Both the position numbers and the translations under genes were made by a program. The notes below the pieces were generated by a model. It ran no database searches. It was not told the origin of the DNA and was given only the letters and a program-made list of their open reading frames with translations. This document shows positions 23,915-32,448 of a stretch of DNA of 64,000 nt, in pieces. Positions within the stretch are counted from its first letter, which is position 1. The number at the start of each line of letters is the position of its first letter. Origin of the DNA: B46-G9 sp964581175 (GTDB taxonomy: Bacteria > Desulfobacterota > DSM-4660 > Desulfatiglandales > Desulfatiglandaceae); contig CAZONI010000010.1 of assembly GCA_964581175.1 (NCBI GenBank), positions 1 through 64,000 of the forward strand, given 5' to 3'.

Positions 23915-25822
23915 TTAGTGGGGCGGTTTGCTTTTTTTATAACTATCATCCACGTTTTCAACTTCATGTTCGGTCAGGTCCATTCTTTCTTCGGGCGCTT
24001 TACCGGTCCATTTGGGATAATCCTGGGCCTTTTTCGATCGATAACTGCCATCTTTGGTTTTGGGTAATTGGTTGGCCGGGTTGTTCAGATTAAACCGTTT
24101 GGGACAATCCTCGCCATCCTGATCAAACGGATTGTAAACGTTTGCGGCCTTAAGTATCCAACCCCAATCCACCCGTCTCAACGGAACCCAGGCATTGTTT
24201 TCATCGGGCTTACCGGGTCGGAACATTAAAAATGTCTGAAATTTCTGGTCCCAGTAGATTGAAGCGATACTACTGTGGCCCGGGGCATTCGGAGTGTCTT
24301 TCATCTCTTTTTCCACGCTTCCGGACACGCTGCACTCCTCCCCGTTATAAGGGTATGTTTTATCGAGCATGTAACCGTGAATCTGTTTATGCCAGAAAAA
24401 AGATCTCTTGACATAGTTTGCTTCAAGTTTCCAGTTGTTGTCCTTAACCAACTGCACGTACTGAAGACAGAACGCTTTATTCTTTCTGGTGCTCACCTTA
24501 ACCCTACTTGTCACCTTCATGGAGGCCTCTGCGGTAGGTGAATAGGGAACAATCTCACATTGGGAAATATTTTTTCCCACGGCCCATTCATCCCCCGGGT
24601 CCTCTTTTACGGCGACTTCCGGCATCACCAGTTTAAATTCCGTTTTTCCGGTCAGGCCTTTGCTTTTGACCACATATTTTACTTTTGCGCTTTTTGTCTC
24701 TTTCCACCAGAAAAATTCAATTTCCTTATTATCAAATTGGGTTGCCTCTATTTCTTGGGACCCAGATTCATTGGCTTCCCAGTCTTTGAGAATGTGATCT
24801 TTACCCTCAATCTCCCATTTTCCTTTTGGAGGCTCACCGGTTTCTCCCGGCATCACGACAATGGCCCACAATGCGAGTTTTTCGCCCGGTAAAATTTCCT
24901 GTTCATCTTCATTCGGCTTGGCATCGGTAATATCGTGCCAGTCATTGTCCTTGAGCCTGTATATCAACACTTGGGGCTTAAACTCTTCGATTTTCCAGGA
25001 CAGGGTGTATGTCACGTTTCCATCGGGAGCTTTTTCAGGTGAATACGGCTTTGTGTTGTTCATGGTTTTAGGCAATTCATTCACTTTTACGCTGATATAC
25101 GGTGACGATTGAGCGGATTCAAGCTTGGCGGCCCATGTATGTTTCCCCTCCATTTTGCCCTTTTCCTCTATCTTGCCGATGATGCTGTTGGCGATTTTCA
25201 TTTTTCGGGTCGAAGATTCCCACGAGCACGTGCTTTGATTCAGTTTTTTGCCGCTTATTTCTATTTCATTGAAGGGGAGGGCAAAAACGTAATGATCAAT
25301 CAGCATACCCGATACATCCGGCGGAGTCATGTTTCCCAGGCCGGTATCCTTGAAGAGGCTGGCAAAGTGGTTGGCAATCAGATTCCCGGGACCGGGGGCA
25401 ATTTTTAAAAGTGTGCTTCCGGACGCCTCGTATTTTTCAACAATCTGATTCGGGCAGTCTTCAGGAGGATTTTTGTCGACGATGGTTTGTTTATAAGAAT
25501 AGAACCCCAGCGTATTGCCCTGGCTTTTATAGCTGACCATCACCGCCGGAAGCCCCTGGTCCATGCTGCTCATTTCCCTGTTCAGCTTTAAAGGGCCTTG
25601 AGCCCGAAGATTCATGGAACCTGTATTTTTGTATTTTTCATCATCTATCGTCCATTTGACATTCAAATTGAAGCTGAATTTTAAAAACTCCTTGACCTTA
25701 TCCTTTTTCTTTTCCCCGTCCGCGTTTTGAATGTTGAGAAACAATACCGAAGCCAAAACCGCTACTATGAGAATGGAGCCGGTGTGGACAAATCGGTTTA
25801 TCGAAACATGATTTTTATTCAT
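23915..25822 (-). CDS. Large hypothetical exported or membrane-anchored protein
   Basis: 635 residues. An N-terminal hydrophobic segment (SILIVAVLASVLFLNIQ, about residues 16-32) precedes a long hydrophilic, beta-rich region with many Lys, Trp and Asn and several cysteines (ENCPNQ-type, CSWESS, QCEIVPYS, CLQYVQL, EECSVSG, EDCPKRF). The C-terminus is highly charged (DDSYKKSKPPH). The chosen ATG has AAGGTGG; an ATG six codons earlier is less likely. No domain recognised. Codon use is AT-richer than the flanking metabolic genes, and it lies among mobile-element debris, so horizontal origin is likely. Confidence 0.6.
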   Translation of the reverse strand: MNKNHVSINRFVHTGSILIVAVLASVLFLNIQNADGEKKKDKVKEFLKFSFNLNVKWTIDDEKYKNTGSMNLRAQGPLKLNREMSSMDQGLPAVMVSYKSQGNTLGFYSYKQTIVDKNPPEDCPNQIVEKYEASGSTLLKIAPGPGNLIANHFASLFKDTGLGNMTPPDVSGMLIDHYVFALPFNEIEISGKKLNQSTCSWESSTRKMKIANSIIGKIEEKGKMEGKHTWAAKLESAQSSPYISVKVNELPKTMNNTKPYSPEKAPDGNVTYTLSWKIEEFKPQVLIYRLKDNDWHDITDAKPNEDEQEILPGEKLALWAIVVMPGETGEPPKGKWEIEGKDHILKDWEANESGSQEIEATQFDNKEIEFFWWKETKSAKVKYVVKSKGLTGKTEFKLVMPEVAVKEDPGDEWAVGKNISQCEIVPYSPTAEASMKVTSRVKVSTRKNKAFCLQYVQLVKDNNWKLEANYVKRSFFWHKQIHGYMLDKTYPYNGEECSVSGSVEKEMKDTPNAPGHSSIASIYWDQKFQTFLMFRPGKPDENNAWVPLRRVDWGWILKAANVYNPFDQDGEDCPKRFNLNNPANQLPKTKDGSYRSKKAQDYPKWTGKAPEERMDLTEHEVENVDDSYKKSKPPH

Positions 25823-26039
25823 TTTCCACCTTTGTTCCATTATCTGCTGGTATTATCCTGACGATTCCCGGTAAATCGATGAGATTCCCATTCGTATCAC
25901 TGCTGTCCGGTTGTTTGAATGCTAGATTGTTGTAACTTATTGTTATAAAAATATAAAAGCCTTGTTTATGCCTGTCACCGACTTGAATCCTAAAACCCGA
26001 ATCAGCTATCCTTCTGTATCTTTTAAAGGAGGAACCGTG

Positions 26040-26240
26040 ATGTATACAGGCAAAATCATTTTCTCCCAGATCATCGATCACCTGCCCATGCATACCTTCC
26101 GACGGTGCGTCCAGCGATATCGTGGACACTACAAAGTGCAAAGCTTCTCCTGTCGGGACCAGTATCTATGCATGGCTTTCGCTCAGTTGACCTACAGAGA
26201 AAGTCTTCGAGATATCGCGGCCTGTTTTCTCCGTCCGTGA
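26040..26240 (+). pseudogene. IS4-family transposase fragment (DUF4372-type N-terminus)
   Basis: 66 residues, MYTGKIIFSQIIDHLPMHTF through QYLCMAFAQLTYRESLRDI, match the N-terminal DUF4372 domain of IS4-group transposases (normally about 380-400 residues). The frame stops immediately after and the DDE catalytic domain is absent. GGAGG is retained in front of the ATG. No inverted repeat ends are evident. Confidence 0.75.
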
Positions 26241-26249
26241 CGCCCTTTC

Positions 26250-26555
26250 TCAACCTAAACTCACCGCCAATGCCAGAGCGGCCATGACTGGTATAAGCAG
26301 AACCATGACTTTCTTAGATGAGAAGTGGATCATGAAACCTGTTAGCACGAGGCCCAGTAGGAACGTCGCAAGGTTCTTTACCAAGAAGTCCAAGTCGCCT
26401 TCTGGGGAATCGACAATCTTCTTGCTCAGCGAGACCATGAATAGCCAGTTGGCGAAGAATAGGGATACGCTGATAAGTTTTGATAGGTTTATTTGGTGGC
26501 CTTTGTTTTTTGTCGTCTCGAAATCCTTCATCGGTCTATTTTGGTTCATATTCAT
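26250..26555 (-). CDS. Hypothetical membrane protein
   Basis: 101 residues with three hydrophobic segments (about 26-44, 60-78 and 82-98) and a hydrophilic N-terminus beginning MNMNQNRPMKDFETTKNKGH. No family recognised, and no convincing ribosome site in front of the start. It begins ten bases beyond the IS4 fragment on the opposite strand. Regular hydrophobic spacing argues for a real gene; its isolation argues against. Confidence 0.4.
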   Translation of the reverse strand: MNMNQNRPMKDFETTKNKGHQINLSKLISVSLFFANWLFMVSLSKKIVDSPEGDLDFLVKNLATFLLGLVLTGFMIHFSSKKVMVLLIPVMAALALAVSLG

Positions 26556-26710
26556 GCATAACGGGCCGGGTGAGGAACTCGCCCACGGATTCGGGGTTTA
26601 GCCCCAGATGGGTGAGAGTGTCTGGCTCGAGCAGGATGGATGGGCCGCGCTTTGCCCCACACCTCGGCTTCTCACCCGTCCTGATGGATTCGGCAGGCAC
26701 CATGAAGAGT

Positions 26711-27157
26711 TCACTCTTCTCCGACAGCTTCTAAATCGGCAATATCCTTTTTGCGCCCCAATGCTCTCTTGTTGGCTATGAAGTCATCACGACCGATATA
26801 AGGAACCGTCAAATCGCCAAAGTAGCTTTCAACTCCGCCCGATTTCGCCTGCTCCCATTGGACCCCGGTAATCGATGTCATAATGTCTATTCTGACCGGA
26901 GGGACTCCTAGTTGGACGACTTTACCTTCTTTCAAAAAATCCGCCGCTCTCAAGCCGACTGACCCAAATCCAAACTCATTAAGGGCTTCCATGATTCTTT
27001 TTGCATTGATAGGGTCAGGCTTCACAAAAAGGTCAAGGTCACCGGTGTACCGCGGCGCACCATGAAACCCCAGTGCATAAGCCCCCACAATGAGATAATC
27101 AACCTTGTGTTTGTTGAACAACTCGAGCAGATCTCTGAAGTCTTGTTGTACTTCCAT
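26711..27157 (-). CDS. Nucleotidyltransferase-fold protein (DUF6036-like)
   Basis: 148 residues of the nucleotidyltransferase superfamily: YLIVGAYALGFHGAPRYTGDLDLFVKP, where the G-x-DLD pattern supplies the metal-binding acidic residues, and a third candidate in VRIDIMTSITG. It overlaps the small upstream gene by 59 bases and has AAGAGGAC before the start. This pair, a roughly 60-residue protein followed by a nucleotidyltransferase, recurs in many bacterial accessory regions and is toxin-antitoxin-like, but I know of no firm functional proof. Confidence 0.75.
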   Translation of the reverse strand: MEVQQDFRDLLELFNKHKVDYLIVGAYALGFHGAPRYTGDLDLFVKPDPINAKRIMEALNEFGFGSVGLRAADFLKEGKVVQLGVPPVRIDIMTSITGVQWEQAKSGGVESYFGDLTVPYIGRDDFIANKRALGRKKDIADLEAVGEE

Positions 27158-27287
27158 GGTATTGTCCTCTTAGCAATTCAATCGCGGCGATTCGCTCTCG
27201 AGGTGTCTTGCTCAGCCAGTAGGCCAGATCTTCCTGAATCGATGAATCCCTTTTCAAATCAAATTTCTTAACCGTTTTTTCAATCAT
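27099..27287 (-). CDS. Small partner protein of the nucleotidyltransferase
   Basis: 62 residues: an N-terminal VKKFDLKRD strand, a helix with SIQEDLAYWLSKTPRERIAA and a basic tail with LLRGQYHGSTTRLQR. The W-x5-P-x-ER-x2-A-x-E-x-LR-x-QYHG pattern is typical of small proteins encoded just before DUF6036-type nucleotidyltransferases. GGGGAG lies in front of the ATG. It would be the antitoxin-like or adaptor half of the pair. Confidence 0.65.
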   Translation of the reverse strand: MIEKTVKKFDLKRDSSIQEDLAYWLSKTPRERIAAIELLRGQYHGSTTRLQRSARVVQQTQG

Positions 27288-27310
27288 CTTTTCTCCCCAG
27301 GACAGGACAG

Positions 27311-27336
27311 TACGCCCTTAACTTATTAACTTAAGT
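27311..27336 (-). repeat. RAYT-associated repeat, inverted copy at the 3' end
   Basis: GTACGCCCTTAACTTATTAA on the plus strand is an inverted counterpart of the repeat upstream of the transposase (GTTAAGGGCGTCCC). The RAYT gene is therefore bracketed by inverted copies. Confidence 0.6.
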
Positions 27337-28332
27337 TAGTCCAAGCCCTTCCTTTTTGGCGATATCAGCTCCCCGAGCCACCGACTTGCTCACAGCCACT
27401 GTCGAGATATTCAGCCGATGCGCCATGGAAGCCATGCTTAAGCCAAGCTCGCGTACCGCCCAAAAACACAACAAGCTGCGGGCACGCACGAGATTCCTAA
27501 ATTTCCCCTCACGCCAAACGTCATTCTCCGGAATATTCAGCAGCGTTGCCACTCTTTCTGCAACAAAATTTATATCCACCCCGCGCGTCTTCAACGCATA
27601 ACGTCGCTCAAAGGATTCTTTGGTTCTCGATAAGATTTCGGATACAAAATCACTATCGCCTAAGATGCGCTCGTCGCTTTTCATATGAATTTTTGATTCT
27701 TGCAGTTCCTTGACCGCTGCCCAGCCCCCTGCACTCCGGATCAAGCCACCTCCTGTAAGATCATCCCTCCGGTCCTGATCCATTCCTTTGGCTACAAATT
27801 CCTTGTAATTGCGTCTGGCCGAGCTGACCCGTTTCCCGAAATACTGCAAGACCTCTTCTCCGTCCTGCCAGGGTTGCTTGTGTTTGCCCATGATGACCCC
27901 ATGTCCTGAAAACGGGTATTGGTCCAGCTGATCCAAATCAGCGACCAGTCTTGCTCTTAAAGGATTCAAGTGAACATATCTTACCAGTTCAAGAAGATAG
28001 GAATCCTCCTGGCACAGTATTGACTTATAACGGTTCTGGAAGAGGTGACCGTACCTTTGATGTCTTCGGTTATATCGGACGGCATGACCGGTCAGCAATC
28101 GCCGCATCACGGTGGAAATTGGAACCGGGCCGGTTCTCAACAAGAGATGAAAATGATTTGGAATCAATGACCAAGCGTAACACGACGTCTCCGTTTGTTC
28201 CAAGATCAAACCAAGGTTCTTAACAAAGTCATAGCGGTCTTGGTCATCTTCGAATATCTTACGGCGTTCGATACCTCGCGCAATAATGTGGTGCAGCGCT
28301 CCTGTTGTGTCAATGCGTGATTGTCTGGGCAT
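27331..28332 (-). CDS. REP-associated tyrosine (Y1/HUH) transposase, RAYT
   Basis: 333 residues. The first about 200 form a Y1_Tnp domain: MPRQSRIDTTGALHHIIARG, the HUH motif in IPNHFHLLLRTG, and the catalytic Tyr region near RRHQRYGHLFQNRYKSI...LVRYVHLNPLRA. The C-terminal about 110 residues form a DnaA-C-like or HTH domain (GLSMASMAHRLNISTVAVSKSVARG) typical of this RAYT group. Start chosen at MPRQSR because the upstream 12 codons lie in the repeat. Inverted copies of one REP-like repeat flank it and a solo copy lies 5 kb away. The frame is intact, so it may be active. Confidence 0.88.
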   Translation of the reverse strand: MPRQSRIDTTGALHHIIARGIERRKIFEDDQDRYDFVKNLGLILEQTETSCYAWSLIPNHFHLLLRTGPVPISTVMRRLLTGHAVRYNRRHQRYGHLFQNRYKSILCQEDSYLLELVRYVHLNPLRARLVADLDQLDQYPFSGHGVIMGKHKQPWQDGEEVLQYFGKRVSSARRNYKEFVAKGMDQDRRDDLTGGGLIRSAGGWAAVKELQESKIHMKSDERILGDSDFVSEILSRTKESFERRYALKTRGVDINFVAERVATLLNIPENDVWREGKFRNLVRARSLLCFWAVRELGLSMASMAHRLNISTVAVSKSVARGADIAKKEGLGLT

Positions 28333-28359
28333 GCCGGAAGCAATAGCAAAAGCTAGCCC

Positions 28360-28396
28360 CTGCGTCAAGTTTATAAGTTAAGGGCGTCCCCCATCC
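28360..28396 (+). repeat. RAYT-associated repeat, copy upstream of the transposase
   Basis: TGCGTCAAGTTTATAAGTTA then AGGGCGTCCCCC, matching the solo copy near 23.63 kb and inverted relative to the copy at the transposase 3' end. Confidence 0.7.
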
Positions 28397-28579
28397 CCCG
28401 AAGTCGGCGCCGCGATTCCGCGCGACGCAGTCGCGCGGAACAAGTGATTGTATGGTTCCTTTCAAATACAACCCTGGGAAATGTTTGTGAACACGAATAT
28501 AGTCTATTACGGTTCTGCTAACCGTTTAACATGCTTTCGCACGAGACAGGCATATACGGATTTAATGAATCAGGTCCTG

Positions 28580-28970
28580 GAGCCTGTCCAGCTTTACCCG
28601 GAAACTGGAAGAGAAGAAACAGACCGAAGCGCGGAGAGAACAGGCCGGGAAAGCCGTTCATATCTATTATGAGGCAGTCGGTTCAGACCCTGTGAACAAC
28701 AAGATCGGTCTGGTCAGGCCTCCGCTGAATCGGGGAGGCTTAATGAGCCGGCTCAATTACATTGGGCAGGTCTTTCGCCATCAGGACCTCGGAGAAGAAC
28801 CGGCAGGCGTGAGTTCGCACAAGGGGGGAACTCAAGCAGGAGTAAGGGAAAGGTGGGAATCCGCCTGCCGTCGATTGTCCGATGAAATAAAGGTAAGGCA
28901 CTGTTCAGCGAAGACCCCTGAATCTTATACAACTTGGGTCGGAAAAATGCAATACTATAAGACCACCCTG
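28580..28970 (+). pseudogene. Tyrosine integrase N-terminal remnant
   Basis: The plus strand reads SLSSFTRKLEEKKQTEARRE, QAGKAVHIYYEAVG, and later ERWESACRRLSDEIKVRHCS followed by TPESYTTWVGKMQYY, which is the SAM-like N-terminal region of XerC/integron-type integrases found in this phylum. There is no good start, and the frame ends without the catalytic domain (R-H-x-x-R-Y absent). It is a decayed recombinase. The sequence on either side, from the RAYT repeat to the next gene, shows nothing else except the REP-like repeat at its end. Confidence 0.6.
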
Positions 28971-29056
28971 ACCCACCAGGCATCATCTGCCTGCCAAGAC
29001 GGGATTTCGCAGGGCTCAAGCTGCGTTGCCTTCAACTCCAATCGATGAGCGGAGAT

Positions 29057-29152
29057 CTGGATTCCGGATAAGCCCTGCGAACTTTCCGGAATGACAACAG
29101 GGGGATGTCCCGCTGCTTGCGGCGCGGCGGTTCATTGCCGAGGAGAGAGAAA
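29057..29152. repeat. Dispersed REP-like repeat, copy 1
   Basis: CTGGATTCCGGATAAGCCCT ... CTTTCCGGAATGACA followed by CCCGCTGCTTGCGGC. ATTCCGG/CCGGAAT form a hairpin. About four fifths of the bases match a second copy near 30.67 kb. Confidence 0.7.
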
Positions 29153-29179
29153 ATGCCTTCCTTGCTGAAAAATGGGAAA

Positions 29180-30400
29180 TCAGAGATCTGAAAACGGCAG
29201 AGCGCTGACTTTCGATCCAAGAGGCAGTCGAACGTCTCCGGGGTGCACCACATAGCCGGGCAGTGTTTTATCCCCCAAGGCAGCTTGAAAGGCCTTGATC
29301 GAAGAAGCCATTTCAGGACGGGGCGTGGCGGACAGTTTCACCTCGAGAGGGACGAGTTTCCCCTCGGTCTCGACGACAATATCCACCTCCGTACCGGCAG
29401 AAGTGCGCCAGAAGTAAACTCGGGGTTCTGTACCCCGGTGCGTGAGCGCCTTCACAATCTCGGAGAGAACCGCTGTCTCCATAATGGCGCCGCCCATGGG
29501 TCCGGAAGCGGCGTGCTCGGGATCCTTCAGGCCCGTGAGGTAACAAAGGGTTCCAACATCCATGAAATATACCTTTGGAGTTTTCACCAGCCGTTTGCCG
29601 ATGTTGGCAAAGTACGGCCGGAGCACAATCACCTGATAGGTGGCCTCCAGCACTGAAAGCCAGGCCTTCGCCGTGTTGACCGCAAGGCCGAGGTCCTTTG
29701 CCACGTCGGTCAGGTTGAGGAGTTGGGCACTCCGCGCCGCAAGGGTTCTGAGGAAATTCTGAAAATGGGAGAGATCCCCCACTTGTCTTATCGTCCGAAC
29801 ATCCCGTTCGAGGTAGGTCTGGATGTAGCTTGCATGCCATAGACCGATATCCCGATCGGGGCTTGCCGCCAACTCGGGATACCCCCCACGCAGAAAGTTC
29901 TTCCAGGTCTCCTTATAGGATGATCTTCCTTGTGCGCCTTCCGGCCTTTTTGGCTCCCACGGGAGAGGGAAAGCCGGCCTTTCCTCATCCTCCCGCCGCG
30001 AGAGGGGGAGAAGGCGCAACATGGCAGCACGACCGGCCAGGGACTCGGTGACCTTCTCCATCAGCAGGAGGTTTTGGGATCCGGTCAGCAGGTACTGCCC
30101 GGACCGATGGCGGTCTGAATCGATCCGTTCTTTTATATAGGGAAGAAGATCGGGCGTGTATTGGACCTCATCGAAGATAACGGGAGGGGAGTACATCTCG
30201 AGGAAACCCCGCGGATCTTCCAGAGCGGCAGCACGGGTGTCAGGGGTCTCCAGGGACACATACCTGGATTTCTCACCAAAGAGATGCCTGAGAATCGTGG
30301 TCTTGCCTGATTGGCGCGGACCGGTCAGCACAACAGCCGGAAACTCGGCAGAGGCTTTCTTCAAGGTCCTTTCCATTGTTCGTTCTATGTATCGGGCCAT
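29180..30400 (-). CDS. AAA+ ATPase with DUF4143
   Basis: 406 residues of the AAA_14/DUF4143 family: Walker A VVLTGPRQSGKTTILRHLFG, Walker B PVIFDEVQYTPDLLPYIKE, sensor LLTGSQN, then the C-terminal DUF4143 with RDIGLWHASYIQTYLERDVR, a winged-helix-like LTDVAKDLGLAVNTAKAW and the restriction-like strand TEVDIVVETEGKLVPLEVK. Such proteins are common in accessory DNA and are suspected of defence or toxin-like roles, without proof. An insertion of about 25 Pro/Arg-rich residues near 150 is unusual. The start was set at the ATG with AGGAGG. Confidence 0.88.
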   Translation of the reverse strand: MARYIERTMERTLKKASAEFPAVVLTGPRQSGKTTILRHLFGEKSRYVSLETPDTRAAALEDPRGFLEMYSPPVIFDEVQYTPDLLPYIKERIDSDRHRSGQYLLTGSQNLLLMEKVTESLAGRAAMLRLLPLSRREDEERPAFPLPWEPKRPEGAQGRSSYKETWKNFLRGGYPELAASPDRDIGLWHASYIQTYLERDVRTIRQVGDLSHFQNFLRTLAARSAQLLNLTDVAKDLGLAVNTAKAWLSVLEATYQVIVLRPYFANIGKRLVKTPKVYFMDVGTLCYLTGLKDPEHAASGPMGGAIMETAVLSEIVKALTHRGTEPRVYFWRTSAGTEVDIVVETEGKLVPLEVKLSATPRPEMASSIKAFQAALGDKTLPGYVVHPGDVRLPLGSKVSALPFSDL

Positions 30401-30666
30401 TTCGCCTCCTGCTTTTGTGTAATTATGCATTTCAAATGCAAATTTGCAAGCATTTCTTGTTTTCGTCAGTCCAGTTTGACGACTTCAGTCCAGATGCGAT
30501 ATCCTGAGGCGGAATGAAGTGTAGGAAGCATCGCTCCGTTTTTGGAGAGAGATGCTCTCAACTCCAAGACGAGAGCTATTATGGCGGTAATCACTTGTAT
30601 GAAACTTCATGTAACGAGGCCGAAGTTTCCTGTTCGATCAAACTGGCCAACCGGCCAGCGGTTACG

Positions 30667-30763
30667 CTGGATTCCGGTTAAGCCCTGCGGGCTTTCCGGA
30701 ATGACAATAGAGGAAAATCCCGCTGCTTGCGGCGAGATAGTTCACTGCTGAGGCGAGAAAAGA
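30667..30763. repeat. Dispersed REP-like repeat, copy 2
   Basis: Second copy of the CTGGATTCCGG...TTTCCGGAATGACA element. Its 3' end supplies the bases directly before the ATG of the metalloprotease-like gene. The 230 bases between the AAA gene and this copy contain no recognisable gene. Confidence 0.7.
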
Positions 30764-31602
30764 TGGTTTCCCGGCTGGAAATAGACGCCAAGAAGGGAAC
30801 AAACCCGGCCCTGGCGGCCAGCATACGAAGATGGGCGGCTGAGGCCCTGGAAAGAAGAGGAGCACTGCCCGCCCCTCCCCGGCTGTGCATCACTATCTGG
30901 AAAAGCTCTGAGGAACTGACGAGCTTTTATAAGCAGGAGAAGAAAGAACTGAATGTTGTTACCGGGGACGAGACGGATTTCCTGGCCACGCATGAAGCCT
31001 GGAGAGGCTTCCCAAGAATCCATGTCTGTCAGGAGAAGGTAAAAGAGGTGTCTCCTGCCGTGCTCCGGGGGGTCCTGCACCACGAGATAGGCCACGCGCT
31101 TCATCACGGAAGTCCGGAGTTTTACACTTTCCGCTTTTCGAGCAACCTCCAGGAGGCCGGTAATGCCTGTGGACTGGAGCTGCCGCTCCTGCAGCAGTGC
31201 GTCTATTTTCTCTCAGTGGCTGTCAAGGACTATGAGGTGGTCAAGTGGCTGGCCGCCACAGGACTGGGCGACGGCCAGGCGGCCCTGGTGGAGTACATGA
31301 TCGAGGATACCGAACAGGAACGGGAAGCCTGGGAGATGGTCCGCGAGGATACCGCCCCGAGGAAGATTGTCCTTGCCTCTCTTTTGAAGACCGTGCTTTC
31401 TATCGAGGCGGTGATTTCCGGCGGGAAAGAGAACGCTCAAGGGCTGCTGGACAAATGGGAAAAGGCGTACTCCTGGCTTATCGAGCGGGAACGCCTGGGA
31501 CTGATCCGATTTGCCCGCTTGAATTCCGAATTGGAGGGAAAGACCTTCCAGGAGAGATTGGAAGAGACAACCCTGGGGCTGCTCACTGACCGCTCTTTGT
31601 GA
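30763..31602 (+). CDS. Putative zinc metalloprotease (HEXXH protein)
   Basis: 279 residues. The only clear motif is VLHHEIGHALHHG near residue 110, an extended HEXXH-x2-H-type zinc site; the Glu/Asp needed for a gluzincin third ligand may be VKDYEVVKWL further on. The rest is helical. It is probably cytoplasmic, since there is no signal peptide. Start chosen at the ATG with GAGGCGAGA in front, because the 12 codons upstream lie in the REP-like repeat. I do not recognise a named family. Confidence 0.6.
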   Translation: MVSRLEIDAKKGTNPALAASIRRWAAEALERRGALPAPPRLCITIWKSSEELTSFYKQEKKELNVVTGDETDFLATHEAWRGFPRIHVCQEKVKEVSPAVLRGVLHHEIGHALHHGSPEFYTFRFSSNLQEAGNACGLELPLLQQCVYFLSVAVKDYEVVKWLAATGLGDGQAALVEYMIEDTEQEREAWEMVREDTAPRKIVLASLLKTVLSIEAVISGGKENAQGLLDKWEKAYSWLIERERLGLIRFARLNSELEGKTFQERLEETTLGLLTDRSL

Positions 31603-31614
31603 ATCGGAAACCAG

Positions 31615-31884
31615 TTATTTCAACTGACTATCCTTGCTGCCGCTTCGATTGAAGAGCGAGAAGGACTTCTTTTGTGCTTGTTCCAGTTCTGACTGGCAAT
31701 CGACGCATAGGCGGACTCCGGGGATTGCCTTGCGGCGGGCTTCAGGGATAGGATCCCCGCATTCCTCGCAATGCGTCAAGCTGTCACCCTCAGGCAGGCG
31801 GCTCCTGGCCAGCTGCACTCCGGATTCTACAGTGGCGTCTATCTGATCCTGTATAGACCCGTCGCGGGACCACCCGACAGCCAT
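31615..31884 (-). CDS. TraR/DksA-type C4 zinc-finger protein
   Basis: 89 residues, about half the length of DksA, like TraR. The C-terminal finger is C-x2-C-x17-C-x2-C (HCEECGDPIPEARRKAIPG then LCVDCQ), the family signature. The N-terminal half lacks the long DksA coiled coil and has only a short helix (IQDQIDATVESGVQLARSRL). Such short members bind RNA polymerase through the secondary channel. AGGAGC precedes the start. It converges on the HEXXH gene with a 12-base gap. Confidence 0.85.
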   Translation of the reverse strand: MAVGWSRDGSIQDQIDATVESGVQLARSRLPEGDSLTHCEECGDPIPEARRKAIPGVRLCVDCQSELEQAQKKSFSLFNRSGSKDSQLK

Positions 31885-31997
31885 AGTTTGCTCCTGCTTG
31901 GTTTATTCGATTAAGCGCTTGAATGTTGGGCGCTGTACGTGATTTAATCATGATGATATGTCTCAAGTTTATTACGGAAAACGGAATATGTCAAACC

Positions 31998-32121
31998 CTG
32001 GTCAGCAGCAAGGAATCATCTGCAGCGTTGCCTTCGGTCGCTCCTCCTTGCGGCGTATTGTACTATACGCCTCTTTCGTCGCTCCTCGGGGCCTTGCATC
32101 TAATGCCTTGCTGCTGACCGG
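31998..32121. repeat. MITE-like palindromic repeat, copy 1
   Basis: Ends CTGGTCAGCAGCAAGG and CCTTGCTGCTGACCGG form a 16-base inverted pair with one mismatch. The 124-base unit shares most of its interior (TCATCTGC-GCGTTG-CTTCG-TCGCT-CTCCTTGCG-CGTATTGT) with a second unit near 40 kb. It encodes nothing. Confidence 0.75.
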
Positions 32122-32448
32122 GCTTAGTCCATCGATTCGCAAATGCGCTAACGTATTTTCACCCTGCCGAAAATGCGGCCTTCCGGGAAGGCAGGGGAGC
32201 GGGATGTTCCCGGAGCGGCGCATGTCGGCCCTGGAGCAGGACAGCGGAGGGGACGACATCCGCAGTGAGCGGAGCCATGGATGGCGAAGTGAACGTAGCG
32301 GAGGGAATATACCGGTTCTCTGCCTTCAACGTCCCAATATGTTGGTGTAATTGCGAATCCAAGCACTTAGTCTTCAGCCAGAAGCTTTCAGCCTTTACCA
32401 GAAACTTTTCGAAAGAGTATTCGGAATTGATGAAAGGAGGGTATTACC
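32122..32448. other. Intergenic stretch with no recognisable gene
   Basis: This holds a GC-rich part with small inverted repeats (GGCCTTCCGGGAAGGC) and open frames on both strands that have no protein-like composition. The last 40 bases carry the AAGGAGG ribosome site of the MerB-like gene; no clear promoter box was found. Confidence 0.4.
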
